From positions 1 through 64,000 of the forward strand of contig JASMHC010000015.1 of NCBI GenBank assembly GCA_030750975.1: DNA of 64,000 bases, in the 5' to 3' direction. The stretch is from Paracoccaceae bacterium (lineage in GTDB: Bacteria; Pseudomonadota; Alphaproteobacteria; Rhodobacterales; Rhodobacteraceae). Positions 9,275 through 17,462 of this stretch are shown piece after piece. How positions within the stretch are numbered: the stretch's first letter is position 1; every line of letters begins with the position of its first letter. Below the pieces are notes generated by a model, which was not told the DNA's origin, did not search any database, and worked only from the letters and a program-made list of their open reading frames with translations. Position numbers and translations under genes: made by a program.

Positions 9275-9748
9275 CTAAACCCTGTGATACGGCGTACCGG
9301 CCAGGATTGTCGAGGCCCGGTAAATCTGCTCGCACAGCATCACCCGCGCGAGCATATGCGGCCAGACCATCCTGCCCAGGGATATCGATGCATCCGCCTT
9401 TGCCCGCAGCGACGGGTCAATCCCGTCCGCCCCGCCAATGACAAAGGCGATGTTGGATCGCCCCTCATCCCGCCAGCCCGCCAGCTTTTGCGCAAACTCG
9501 GGCGAGGTCATCATCTTGCCGCGCTCGTCCAGCGTGCAAATCACCGAACCGGGCGCGATTGCCTTTTCCAGCAACACCGCCTCTGGTCCCATGCCGCCAT
9601 TCTTTCGGTCCTCGACCTCGGACATGGTCAGCGGCCCAAGCCCCAGCGCGCGGCCGGTGCGATCAAATCTGGTGGCATAGTCGTCGATCAGCTGTTGCTC
9701 GGGGCCTGACCGCAGCCGGCCCACCGCACATATCTGAACCTTGGTCAC
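9275..9748 (-). CDS. rlmH: 23S rRNA (pseudouridine1915-N3)-methyltransferase RlmH
   Basis: A 157-residue SPOUT-class methyltransferase that N3-methylates pseudouridine 1915 in helix 69 of 23S rRNA. The C-terminal knot region shows the family's FVIGGADGI, ISLGRMVWPHMLARV and EQIYRA blocks and ends in the usual YHRV. Size is typical (about 155 residues). The GTG start at 9748 is seven bases after the rsfS stop; the rsfS-rlmH pair is a very common bacterial arrangement, which supports both calls. Confidence 0.93.
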   Translation of the reverse strand: MTKVQICAVGRLRSGPEQQLIDDYATRFDRTGRALGLGPLTMSEVEDRKNGGMGPEAVLLEKAIAPGSVICTLDERGKMMTSPEFAQKLAGWRDEGRSNIAFVIGGADGIDPSLRAKADASISLGRMVWPHMLARVMLCEQIYRASTILAGTPYHRV

Positions 9749-9755
9749 GAGTGTC

Positions 9756-10115
9756 TTACGCCTGGGCCGCAGCGCCCGCGGGCAGCCACATCTTTTCCAA
9801 CTGGTAAAACTCGCGCACTTCCGGGCGGAACACGTGAACGATCACGTCGCCCGTGTCGATCAGAACCCAGTCACCGGTTTCCTTGCCCTCGGTTTTCGAG
9901 GTGATGCCGAAATCCTGCTTCACCCGCTCGACCAGCTTTTCCGAAATCGACGCGACCTGACGCGATGACCGCCCGGAACAGACGACCATGTAATCGGCAA
10001 AAGACGACCGTCCGCGCAGATCGATCTGCACCACGTCTTCGGCTTTGTCATCATCGAGAGAGCTTAGAACCCGGGCCAGCATAGCTTCGCTGGTGGCTTT
10101 CTTGACGGAGCCCAT
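9756..10115 (-). CDS. rsfS: Ribosome silencing factor RsfS
   Basis: A 119-residue protein of the RsfS/Iojap family, which binds uL14 and blocks subunit joining under starvation. Family blocks are DDKAEDVVQIDL, DYMVVCSGRS, TGDWVLIDTGDVIVHVF and REFYQLEKMW. ATG 10115 (or GTG 10118) is the only usual start downstream of position 10376 in this frame; it has no clear ribosome-binding site of its own. Instead its A is shared with the TGA of an upstream 18-codon reading frame that has a strong AAGGAGG site, so translation is probably coupled. A non-canonical CTG start inside that region is the alternative. Confidence 0.9.
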   Translation of the reverse strand: MGSVKKATSEAMLARVLSSLDDDKAEDVVQIDLRGRSSFADYMVVCSGRSSRQVASISEKLVERVKQDFGITSKTEGKETGDWVLIDTGDVIVHVFRPEVREFYQLEKMWLPAGAAAQA

Positions 10116-10171
10116 CACAGAGGCCCCGGAAGGTGCGGCAACATCCGCATCAACATGTAGAGACAGGACAT
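10115..10171 (-). CDS. Putative leader peptide coupled to rsfS
   Basis: An 18-codon frame (MSCLYMLMRMLPHLPGPL) begins six bases after AAGGAGGACT, the best ribosome-binding site in this neighbourhood, and ends in TGA that shares its A with the rsfS ATG (TGATG). The peptide has four methionines and five leucines and no family resemblance. It could control or simply deliver ribosomes to rsfS. The alternative is that one base has been lost or misread, which would join this start to the rsfS frame and give a longer RsfS N terminus. Confidence 0.45.
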   Translation of the reverse strand: MSCLYMLMRMLPHLPGPL

Positions 10172-10272
10172 AGTCCTCCTTGCATACGCGCCGACCGTGC
10201 CCCGACGCTGGGCTGGCACAAAAATAGCACCGGATTGGGACAATCTCAATGCATCCACCGGGGTCCGGGGGG

Positions 10273-11598
10273 TCACTTTGCCGTGGAAGTGTCGCCCAGA
10301 AGCCGCACTTCACGCTGCGGGAAGGGGATGGAAATGCCGTTTTCGTGGAAAATATCCCAAAGCGCCAGAAAGACATTGCCCCGGATATTGGTCAGACCCC
10401 CTGTCGGGTCCTTGATCCAGAAGCGAAGAACATAATCAACCGAGCTGTCTCCGAAACCGACGATATGACAAACCGGCGCCTTGGTGGTCAGCGTCCGGTC
10501 AACGCTTTTGGCCGCTTCAATGGCCAGCGCCCGCACCTTGTGCGGATCGTCGTGATATGAGGTGCCGAAATGGATATCCAACCGGACGAAATCGTCGGTA
10601 TGCGACCAGTTCACCACCTGCCCGGTGATCAGGTCTTCGTTGGGGATCAGGTATTCCTTACCATCCCGCGTCACCACGCTGACATAGCGCGCCCCAAGGC
10701 TGTTGATCCAGCCGAACGTGTCGCCAAGGCTGATCACGTCACCGGGTTTGATCGACTTGTCCAGCAGGATGATGACACCCGAAACGAGGTTCGAAACCAC
10801 CTTTTGCAGGCCAAACCCCAAGCCCAGACCAATAGCGCCTGACAGAAAGGCAAGCCCGGTCAGGTCCACCCCCACCGCCTTCAGCCCGATAAAGAACGCC
10901 GCCGTGTAAAGGACGATCTGCATCACCTTGACGGTCAGCACCCGCATCGAGGGGCTGAAATCCTCGTTCTTTTCGATCCGCTCGCTGGTGGTGCGCGAAA
11001 CGAACCGCGCCGCCACGAACATCACCCCAAGGATGAAGGTCGCCTGCAACACGGTCCAGACCGAGATGCGGATATCCCCCAGATCAAGGGCCAGAGACTC
11101 CATCAGCCTTTGGAATTCCTCGGTCAGGTTCAGGATGCGCAGCGTCACCCAAACCCATGCCCCCAGACGCACCACCTGCCGCAAGACACGGTTGGCGATC
11201 AGGCGCGTGGCCAGCGCCACCACCAGCCAGGCAAGGGCAAGGTTGCCGACAATGCCGATCAGATAGCTGCGCGATGGCCATGTGACCTCGCGCATGATGG
11301 GCACGACGATCCAGATCAGCAGCACAAACAGGATAAGCGGCAGCCGCTTGTGTATCACCACCGCCCAGCGCATCCGCGCCATCGGCCAGCCTTGCCGGTC
11401 GTGAAGCCAGTCATAGTATTTCGGCCCAAGCCACCGCGCCAGACCAATGGCCAAAGCCATCACCGCCAGCACGATCCCGATCTGATAGGCATTCCACGGG
11501 CGCAAAAGACTGATAAGAAATTCCGCAAGCTCCTCAATCAGCCCCTGGCTGATTTCAACCGCCTCTCCGGATTTGGGTGTGACTTGCTCGTCTTCCAT
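10273..11598 (-). CDS. MscS-family mechanosensitive channel
   Basis: A 441-residue inner-membrane protein with about five hydrophobic segments before the conserved MscS pore helix (GLGLGFGLQKVVSNLVSG, about residues 255-272) and the beta domain beginning DKSIKPGDVISLG. The glycine/alanine packing of the pore helix and the C-terminal alpha/beta cage are intact. Such channels release solutes on hypo-osmotic shock. It is larger than E. coli MscS (286 residues), with extra N-terminal membrane segments, as in the mid-size MscS subfamilies. rsfS lies about 100 bases downstream on the same strand. Confidence 0.9.
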   Translation of the reverse strand: MEDEQVTPKSGEAVEISQGLIEELAEFLISLLRPWNAYQIGIVLAVMALAIGLARWLGPKYYDWLHDRQGWPMARMRWAVVIHKRLPLILFVLLIWIVVPIMREVTWPSRSYLIGIVGNLALAWLVVALATRLIANRVLRQVVRLGAWVWVTLRILNLTEEFQRLMESLALDLGDIRISVWTVLQATFILGVMFVAARFVSRTTSERIEKNEDFSPSMRVLTVKVMQIVLYTAAFFIGLKAVGVDLTGLAFLSGAIGLGLGFGLQKVVSNLVSGVIILLDKSIKPGDVISLGDTFGWINSLGARYVSVVTRDGKEYLIPNEDLITGQVVNWSHTDDFVRLDIHFGTSYHDDPHKVRALAIEAAKSVDRTLTTKAPVCHIVGFGDSSVDYVLRFWIKDPTGGLTNIRGNVFLALWDIFHENGISIPFPQREVRLLGDTSTAK

Positions 11599-11742
11599 TC
11601 AATGCCCTTCTGACCCGACTTTGCACGGCGCGGGGCCGACTTGGCAAGACAAATGCCCGATATCAACCGTATCCGACCCATCGCCGCGTGGAATCCAACC
11701 CGCCCCTTGCGAGACTCACTTGCGCATAGTATCTGCCACCCC

Positions 11743-11829
11743 ATGACCAGAATTTTCGATATGGACGACCGTGCCCGCCTGCCTTGGCGTTTTTTCGGTG
11801 CCACGCGCACGATACTCGCACGCCTATAA
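11743..11829 (+). CDS. Possible 28-residue leader peptide upstream of leuC
   Basis: ATG 11743 opens a 28-codon frame ending at 11829, 54 bases before leuC. Its last codons include ATA, CTC and CTA, codons that are rare in the neighbouring genes, with two leucines among the final five. Just downstream, GGCG at about 11830 can pair with CGCC before a CTTTTTCC tract (about 11850-11860), a weak terminator-like arrangement. This is the layout of a leucine attenuator, but the leucine content is low (three of 28), no good ribosome-binding site is visible, and the hairpin is weak. The rest of the 285-base region between mscS and leuC shows nothing else I recognise. Confidence 0.25.
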   Translation: MTRIFDMDDRARLPWRFFGATRTILARL

Positions 11830-11883
11830 GGCGCCGATCTTCCTGTTCGCCCTTTTTCCATCCAAAACATACGGGAGAGGACC

Positions 11884-13290
11884 ATGTCCCCCAAAACACT
11901 CTATGACAAAATCTGGGATGCCCATGTCGCCCACGAATCCGACGACGGCACCTGCCTTTTGTATATCGACCGCCATCTGGTGCACGAAGTGACCAGCCCT
12001 CAGGCGTTCGAGGGCCTGCGCATGGCGGGCCGCAAGGTGCGCGCGCCGGAAAAAACCATCGCGGTGCCGGACCACAACGTGCCGACGACTCTTGAGCGCC
12101 TCGACGGCATCATCGAGAACGAAGAAGGCCGCATTCAGGTTGAGGCGCTGGACAAGAACGCGCGTGAATTCGGCTTGCATTACTACCCGATGAACGACGT
12201 GCGTCAGGGCATCGTCCATATCGTCGGACCCGAGCAAGGCTGGACCCTGCCCGGCATGACCGTCGTTTGCGGCGACTCGCATACAGCAACCCACGGCGCG
12301 TTTGGTGCCTTGGCGCATGGCATCGGCACGTCCGAGGTTGAACATGTTCTGGCAACGCAAACGCTGATCCAGAAGAAATCGAAAAACATGAAGGTGGAAA
12401 TCACCGGCAAACTGCGCCCCGGTGTGACCGCGAAAGACATCACCCTCGCCGTGATCGGCGAAACCGGCACCGCTGGCGGTACTGGTTACGTCATCGAATA
12501 TTGCGGCGAAGCGATCCGTGATCTGTCGATGGAAGGCCGCATGACCGTCTGCAACATGGCCATCGAAGGCGGCGCCCGCGCGGGCCTGATTGCGCCGGAT
12601 CAGAAGACCTTTGACTATGTTCAGGGCCGTCCGCACGCGCCGAAAGGCGGCCAGTGGGAAACCGCATTGGAATGGTGGAAAACGCTTTATTCCGATGACG
12701 ACGCCCATTGGGACAAGATCGTCACCCTGAAAGGCGAAGAGATTGAGCCGGTCGTCACCTGGGGCACCTCGCCCGAGGATGTTTTGCCGATCAGCGCCAA
12801 AGTGCCCGCACCGTCGGATTTCGAAGGCGGCAAGATCGACGCGGCCGCGCGCTCGCTTGACTATATGGGTCTGGAACCGGGCACCCCGCTGTCCGAGATC
12901 AAGATCGACGCGGTGTTCGTCGGATCCTGCACCAACGGCCGGATCGAGGATTTCCGCGAAGTGGCGAAAATCCTCAAAGGCCGCAAGGTTGCCGACGGGG
13001 TGCGCATGATGATCGTCCCGGGGTCGGGCCTTGTCCGCGCACAAGCCGAAGAGGAAGGTCTTGCCGAAATCTTCGAGGAAGCCGGGGCCGAATGGCGTCT
13101 GCCCGGATGCTCGATGTGTCTGGCGATGAACCCCGATCAACTGGCAGAACACGAACGCTGCGCCTCGACTTCGAACCGCAATTTCGAAGGGCGTCAGGGC
13201 TATAAAGGCCGCACCCACCTCGTGTCACCCGGCATGGCCGCAGCGGCGGCTGTGACTGGCAAGCTGACGGACGTTCGGGAATTGGTGTAG
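11884..13290 (+). CDS. leuC: 3-isopropylmalate dehydratase large subunit
   Basis: A 468-residue aconitase-family subunit that, with LeuD, isomerises 2- to 3-isopropylmalate in leucine synthesis. The three [4Fe-4S] cysteines are in GSCTNGR (about residue 350) and GCSMCLAMN (about 409 and 412). The N-terminal block YDKIWDAHV and the [13 protein letters not shown] active-site region are as expected, and the length is the normal bacterial one. ATG 11884 has GGGAGAGG upstream. The partner leuD is not adjacent: an unrelated ATPase gene lies between them. The TAG stop lies inside the first of three 10-bp repeats. Confidence 0.97.
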   Translation: MSPKTLYDKIWDAHVAHESDDGTCLLYIDRHLVHEVTSPQAFEGLRMAGRKVRAPEKTIAVPDHNVPTTLERLDGIIENEEGRIQVEALDKNAREFGLHYYPMNDVRQGIVHIVGPEQGWTLPGMTVVCGDSHTATHGAFGALAHGIGTSEVEHVLATQTLIQKKSKNMKVEITGKLRPGVTAKDITLAVIGETGTAGGTGYVIEYCGEAIRDLSMEGRMTVCNMAIEGGARAGLIAPDQKTFDYVQGRPHAPKGGQWETALEWWKTLYSDDDAHWDKIVTLKGEEIEPVVTWGTSPEDVLPISAKVPAPSDFEGGKIDAAARSLDYMGLEPGTPLSEIKIDAVFVGSCTNGRIEDFREVAKILKGRKVADGVRMMIVPGSGLVRAQAEEEGLAEIFEEAGAEWRLPGCSMCLAMNPDQLAEHERCASTSNRNFEGRQGYKGRTHLVSPGMAAAAAVTGKLTDVRELV

Positions 13291-13334
13291 GGAAGTGTAG
13301 GGAGGTATAGGGATTTTTGCTATACATCCCTACA
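13285..13334. repeat. Phased 10-bp repeats and inverted repeat between leuC and the ATPase gene
   Basis: Three tandem copies GTGTAGGGAA, GTGTAGGGAG and GTATAGGGAT occupy 13285-13314, one per helical turn, and an inverted copy (ATCCCTACAT) lies at 13326-13335. Within this, 13296-13310 and 13320-13334 form a 15-bp inverted repeat with one mismatch and a 9-base loop. No T-run follows, so a simple terminator is unlikely. Position directly before the ATPase start suggests an operator or an insertion scar. Confidence 0.7.
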
Positions 13335-13357
13335 TATACCTAAACATAGGTGACTAC

Positions 13358-14566
13358 ATGGACCCAATACACAATCCGTTTGCACCAAGCGCCGGAAGAC
13401 GTCCACCGGAACTGGCCGGCAGAGAAGACATCTTGTCTTCTGCAAAAGTTGCCTACCAGCGAGTGATGCGTGACAGACACGCTCGCCCCATGATGTTGCT
13501 GGGGCTGCGTGGCACTGGAAAAACGGTATTGCTCAACGAATTCAAAAGAATCGGAGAGACCGAAGGACTACTGGTTTCGCGAATTGAAGCTCCTGAAGAT
13601 GCCAGCTTGGCGCGGCTGATCGTACCTGAAATGCGAAAGATCATGCGTTCCCTGTCGGGTATTGAGGCCGCCAAGCAGTACGCAGTTCGAGGCCTTCGCG
13701 GGCTTCAGAACTTTGCCTCGGTATTTGATATCAACGCAGCTGGTATCGGAATAGGAGTCGAAGGAGCATCAGAGCCAGAGCCAGGATTGGCAGATAGTGG
13801 CGATATACAATTTGACCTTCCAGAGCTTTTTGAAAACCTTGGTAAAGCTGCTCAAGCTGCAAACAAGGCATGGCTATTGCTGATCGACGAAGTTCAGTAT
13901 CTGAACTCGGAAGACCTATCCGCATTAATTGTTTCGTTGCATATGGTTTCACAAGGCAATTTGCCAATTGCATTCGCCGGCGCTGGACTTCCGCAAGTCG
14001 CAAAGCTGGCAGGAGAGGCAAAATCTTACGCCGAACGGCTTTTTATTTACCCGCCAATAGGCCCTCTGGACAGGGCAGCGGCGACAGACGCTATCGAAAA
14101 GCCAATCGTGAATGAAGGCGCACTCGTTTCATCTGATGCCGTTGGACGAATATTTGAAGCGACAAGCGGCTATCCGTTTTTCTTGCAGGAGTGGAGCTAC
14201 CATGCATGGGACGCGGCCACCGGTCCTGAAATCACACTTGCCGATGTCGAGAACATACACGAAACAGTCATACAATCTTTGGACGATGGATTCTTCAAAG
14301 TTCGTATGGACAGGCTGACACGTGCAGAAACAGAATTTGTTGCAGCGATGGCCAACCTTGGCGATGGACCCTACGCCATATCTGACGTCGCACAGGTGCT
14401 AAAACGAAAAACTCAATCTCTTGGGCCTGCAAGGGCAAGTATTATCCACAAGGGAATGGTATACAGTCCGGAACATGGTCAATTGGCTTTTACAGTTCCG
14501 CTGTTTGCAGAATTCATGCGCCGACAGTATGGCTCGATTAACAAATCTTCTAACAGACGGAAATAA
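13358..14566 (+). CDS. Stand-alone AAA ATPase between leuC and leuD
   Basis: A 402-residue P-loop ATPase of the archaeal/Orc-Cdc6-like or STAND-related type. Walker A is GLRGTGKT (49-56), Walker B LLLIDEVQ (173-180), a sensor-1-like AFAGAG follows at 205-210, and [10 protein letters not shown] (270-279) begins the lid; the C terminus (about 310-390) looks like a winged-helix domain. No effector domain is fused. Base composition and codon use are visibly more AT-rich than leuC and leuD, with codons such as AGA, ATA and TTA. It starts after phased repeats and ends one base before the leuD ATG, so it is in the leu transcript. I infer an acquired gene; its role is unknown, with regulation or defence as possibilities. 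Confidence 0.85.
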   Translation: MDPIHNPFAPSAGRRPPELAGREDILSSAKVAYQRVMRDRHARPMMLLGLRGTGKTVLLNEFKRIGETEGLLVSRIEAPEDASLARLIVPEMRKIMRSLSGIEAAKQYAVRGLRGLQNFASVFDINAAGIGIGVEGASEPEPGLADSGDIQFDLPELFENLGKAAQAANKAWLLLIDEVQYLNSEDLSALIVSLHMVSQGNLPIAFAGAGLPQVAKLAGEAKSYAERLFIYPPIGPLDRAAATDAIEKPIVNEGALVSSDAVGRIFEATSGYPFFLQEWSYHAWDAATGPEITLADVENIHETVIQSLDDGFFKVRMDRLTRAETEFVAAMANLGDGPYAISDVAQVLKRKTQSLGPARASIIHKGMVYSPEHGQLAFTVPLFAEFMRRQYGSINKSSNRRK

Positions 14567-14567
14567 A

Positions 14568-15173
14568 ATGGAAAAATTCGAAAAACTCAGCGGCATTGCC
14601 GCGCCGATGCCTTTGGTCAATATCGACACCGATATGATCATCCCCAAGGCATTTTTGAAAACCATCAAACGCTCGGGCCTTGGTGTGAACCTGTTCGACG
14701 AAATGCGGTACGAGCGTGACGGCTCGGAGAAACCCGATTTCGTGCTGAACCAGCCCCAGTATCGTCAGGCCTCGATCCTCGTCGCCGGTGACAATTTCGG
14801 CTGCGGGTCAAGCCGCGAACACGCCCCCTGGGCGCTTAAGGATTTCGGCATTCAGGCGATCATTTCGACCTCGTTTGCGGATATCTTTTTCAACAACTGC
14901 TTCAAGAACGGCATTCTGCCGATCGTACTGCCGCAGGATCAGGTGGATGTGTTGATGAAAGACGCCGAAAAGGGCGCGAATGCGCGGATCGAGATTGATC
15001 TGGAAAACCAGACCATCACCGCGTCCGACGGCGAAAGCTTCAGCTTCGAAGTGGACGAATTCAAAAAGCACTGCCTGCTGAACGGGCTGGATGATATCGG
15101 CCTGACGATGGAAAAGGCGGCGTCGATTGACCTGTTCGAAGCCAAATCAGGGGCCGAGCGTCCCTGGGTCTAA
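14568..15173 (+). CDS. leuD: 3-isopropylmalate dehydratase small subunit
   Basis: A 201-residue swivel-domain subunit that pairs with LeuC. It starts MEKFEKLSG and has the substrate-recognition block [15 protein letters not shown] and the family pattern [10 protein letters not shown]. Length is standard. The ATG at 14568 is set by family length and lies one base beyond the TAA of the ATPase gene; the purine-rich GACGG stretch upstream lies inside that gene, so leuD translation may depend on ribosomes arriving from it. A clear hairpin-plus-T-run terminator follows at 15200-15225. Confidence 0.96.
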   Translation: MEKFEKLSGIAAPMPLVNIDTDMIIPKAFLKTIKRSGLGVNLFDEMRYERDGSEKPDFVLNQPQYRQASILVAGDNFGCGSSREHAPWALKDFGIQAIISTSFADIFFNNCFKNGILPIVLPQDQVDVLMKDAEKGANARIEIDLENQTITASDGESFSFEVDEFKKHCLLNGLDDIGLTMEKAASIDLFEAKSGAERPWV

Positions 15174-15199
15174 GCCGCCTACGCCTGCCCAAATTACAG

Positions 15200-15225
15200 C
15201 CGGTCCGTTTTCGGGCCGGTTTTTT
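15200..15225 (+). terminator. Rho-independent terminator after leuD
   Basis: Stem CCGGTCCG/CGGGCCGG (one G-T pair) with a TTTT loop, followed by six T residues. It closes the leuC-ATPase-leuD unit and separates it from the downstream membrane protein. Confidence 0.8.
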
Positions 15226-15510
15226 CGTACACACGCGCGGACGGCATTGACCAACTAAGGCAGCAAAACGCTGCCAATCGCCATGCCCAGACAGGCCCAG
15301 CCCGATGAAACCCCGAAAATCGTGTTGAAAAAAACACGGTTTTTCAGGGTTTTGGACCCCGATCTTAAACTTATTCCATGACAGGAATTGATTTTCCGGC
15401 CGAATAAGGGCAGAAATTGGGCAAGAATGAGGCAGACCCGCTGTCAGGCGGGGCTCAAGTGGAAAGAAGCGCGATAAAAATGCGCTCGGCCATTTGAAAG
15501 GAAGCGGGCA
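15226..15510. other. Intergenic region without a supported gene
   Basis: About 285 bases with no recognisable gene. On the minus strand a hydrophobic frame ending at 15255 reads NRVFFNTIFGVSSGWACLGM and on to VLLP, but it has no ATG, GTG or TTG start, so I do not call it. Near the right end there is an imperfect hairpin (CCCGCTGTCAGGCGGG) and the probable promoter region for the membrane protein at 15511. Confidence 0.5.
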
Positions 15511-16356
15511 GTGGTTTCGCGGATATTAGGTGCGCTCGTCAGAGCGATATTGGTCGGTGTGCTTTTCGCATGGCCGGCTTTTGTTGTGCCCGGGCTTGCG
15601 GCCTCGGGTGGTGCGCTGGTCGCCACCGTGGCGCTGGGAATGTTTGTCTGGACCTATGTCGAATATGCCTCATACGCGCCCAGCCTGATCGAATTCCGCG
15701 AAGCGCCGCCCTTTAACCGGATACGGTATGGAGCGCTGCTGGCCACGGTCATCGGTCTGTCGCTGATCCAGGCCTATATGGTCGAATACAACACATTGAA
15801 CGGGCTGGCCTATAGTATCGGTGCCGTCATCGGCTATTCGATCGATTTTCCGTGGTCGCCAGTGCGGCTGATGCTGCTCCAGTTCCCGGATGCGATCACG
15901 GGGGGCAAATCCGGTCTGATCATGGCCTCGGCCGGTCTTGCCTATTTCATCTCGCTGGTCGCGCTGATCACCTTTATGGCGCTTTTCTATCTCCGCCGCT
16001 GGCCAACGAATAGCGGGCCGTTCAACATCTGGCTTAATCTTCCGACCTTCACCCCAAGCTCGTCTGAAGATGTGCTGAAACGTCTGGTTCGGGACGCCCG
16101 CTTTAACCTGACGTTAGGGTTTGGCCTGCCATTCCTTATCCCGGGGGTCTTTGGCATCCTGTTCCGTTTCGTCGGCGGATCGCCGTTCAGTGACCCGTAT
16201 CTAACGATTTGGGTGATTGCCGGATGGACCATCTTGCCGACAGCCATGATCATGCGGGGCATCGCCATCAGCCGCGTCGCCCAGCTGGTCGCCGCCCAGC
16301 AGGAACGCATCCGGGCAAAGGCCGAAGCCGCAGGTGCCGTTGCCGCTACTGGCTAG
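15511..16356 (+). CDS. Hypothetical membrane protein
   Basis: A 281-residue protein with about six to seven hydrophobic segments (around residues 7-28, 35-50, 70-90, 130-160 and 190-240) and a charged C-terminal tail rich in Ala, Gln and Arg. I do not recognise the family. The start is GTG 15511 with AAGGAAGCGG upstream. The downstream EEP-like gene overlaps or abuts its end, so the two are probably one unit lying between leuD and leuB. A role in the cell envelope is possible but unproven. Confidence 0.75.
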   Translation: MVSRILGALVRAILVGVLFAWPAFVVPGLAASGGALVATVALGMFVWTYVEYASYAPSLIEFREAPPFNRIRYGALLATVIGLSLIQAYMVEYNTLNGLAYSIGAVIGYSIDFPWSPVRLMLLQFPDAITGGKSGLIMASAGLAYFISLVALITFMALFYLRRWPTNSGPFNIWLNLPTFTPSSSEDVLKRLVRDARFNLTLGFGLPFLIPGVFGILFRFVGGSPFSDPYLTIWVIAGWTILPTAMIMRGIAISRVAQLVAAQQERIRAKAEAAGAVAATG

Positions 16357-17354
16357 GCCTTGTTCTGCTGTGTCTGGCAACCGCCGCACAGACCGCCGAA
16401 AACCCGATCCGGCTGGCCCTGTTCCACACCGAGCTTGAGCGTGATGGCCCCGGGCTTTTGTTTCGCGACATCGAAAAAGGGGCCGAGGATACGCGGCTGG
16501 CCGCCCAGCGCATCGCCCTGGCCAATGCCGATATCGTTGTGCTGCTGGGCGTGGATTACGACCTGAACGGTCTGGCGCTGAACGCCCTGGCCGAAAAGAT
16601 CGCCGCCATCGGCGGGCCGCTTTACCCGACGCGCTTTGCCCTGCGCCCGAACACGGGCATGGACAGCGGTCAGGATCTGGATGGTGACGGCCGCAGGGGC
16701 GAACCCGAGGATGCACAAGGCTATGGGGCCTTCTCGGGCGCGGGCGGCATGGCCATCCTGTCCCGCTGGCCGGTCCGCCGCGATGGGGTCAGGGACTTTT
16801 CCCGCCGGCTTTGGCGCAGCTTCGAATGGGCCACCCTGCCCGCCACCCGCGACGGGCTGTTCCCCTCGGCCGCCGCGTATGACAGCTTGCGCCTGTCCAC
16901 CACCGGCCACTGGATCGTCCCCATTGCCCTGCCCCGGGGCGGCAGCCTACCGCTGGCTGTGTATCACGCCACCCCGCCGGTGTTTGACGGTCCAGAAGAC
17001 CGAAACGGGTTTCGGAATGCGGATGAGACCCTGTTCTGGGTCCAGCGGCTTGCGGCTTATCCAGACGAACCTTTGGTGATCATCGGCGGCGCAAACCTTG
17101 ATCCGAACCGGGGCGACGGGCGGCGCGGCGCGATCCGGTCATTGCTGGATCACCCCGCTTTGATCGATCCCTTCGCGCCCGACAGCCTGACGGTGGACTG
17201 GTCGGATATCGGGCTTGGGAAAATGCGGACCGACTATATCCTGCCGACGCGAAACTGGGCTGTCACCGGCAGCGGCACGATCTGGCCCCCCGCCCCGTCG
17301 GATCAGGAAAGCCGTCACGCCCTGATCTGGGTTGATCTAAGCCCCGAGCAATAG
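16209..17354 (+). CDS. Endonuclease/exonuclease/phosphatase-like secreted protein
   Basis: From about 16360 the frame encodes a mature protein of roughly 325 residues with EEP-superfamily features: an early acidic position (LFHTELERDGPGLL), ADIVVLLGVDYD, GGMAILSRWPV, IGGANLDPNRGDGR and a closing DYILPT region. A hydrophobic stretch (WLGLVLLCLATAAQTA) looks like a signal peptide. No ATG, GTG or TTG occurs in frame near it; the only in-frame ATGs (16209, 16224) overlap the upstream gene by 130-150 bases and would put a basic, non-hydrophobic stretch before the signal. The true start is therefore uncertain, perhaps CTG near 16355. Substrate unknown. Confidence 0.7.
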   Translation: MGDCRMDHLADSHDHAGHRHQPRRPAGRRPAGTHPGKGRSRRCRCRYWLGLVLLCLATAAQTAENPIRLALFHTELERDGPGLLFRDIEKGAEDTRLAAQRIALANADIVVLLGVDYDLNGLALNALAEKIAAIGGPLYPTRFALRPNTGMDSGQDLDGDGRRGEPEDAQGYGAFSGAGGMAILSRWPVRRDGVRDFSRRLWRSFEWATLPATRDGLFPSAAAYDSLRLSTTGHWIVPIALPRGGSLPLAVYHATPPVFDGPEDRNGFRNADETLFWVQRLAAYPDEPLVIIGGANLDPNRGDGRRGAIRSLLDHPALIDPFAPDSLTVDWSDIGLGKMRTDYILPTRNWAVTGSGTIWPPAPSDQESRHALIWVDLSPEQ

Positions 17355-17462
17355 GCCCCTCACAATAAGCCTGACCGCAGCAATATGCCCCTCGTTTCTT
17401 GATCTTTCCGACCCATCCCGTTAGGTCAGCGCAAACCAAATAATGCATGGACGGATTCCCAA

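Noticed and set aside
15255-15390. Hydrophobic minus-strand frame ending at 15255 after leuD
   Set aside because: It contains plausible membrane residues but lacks any ATG, GTG or TTG start and has no ribosome-binding site.
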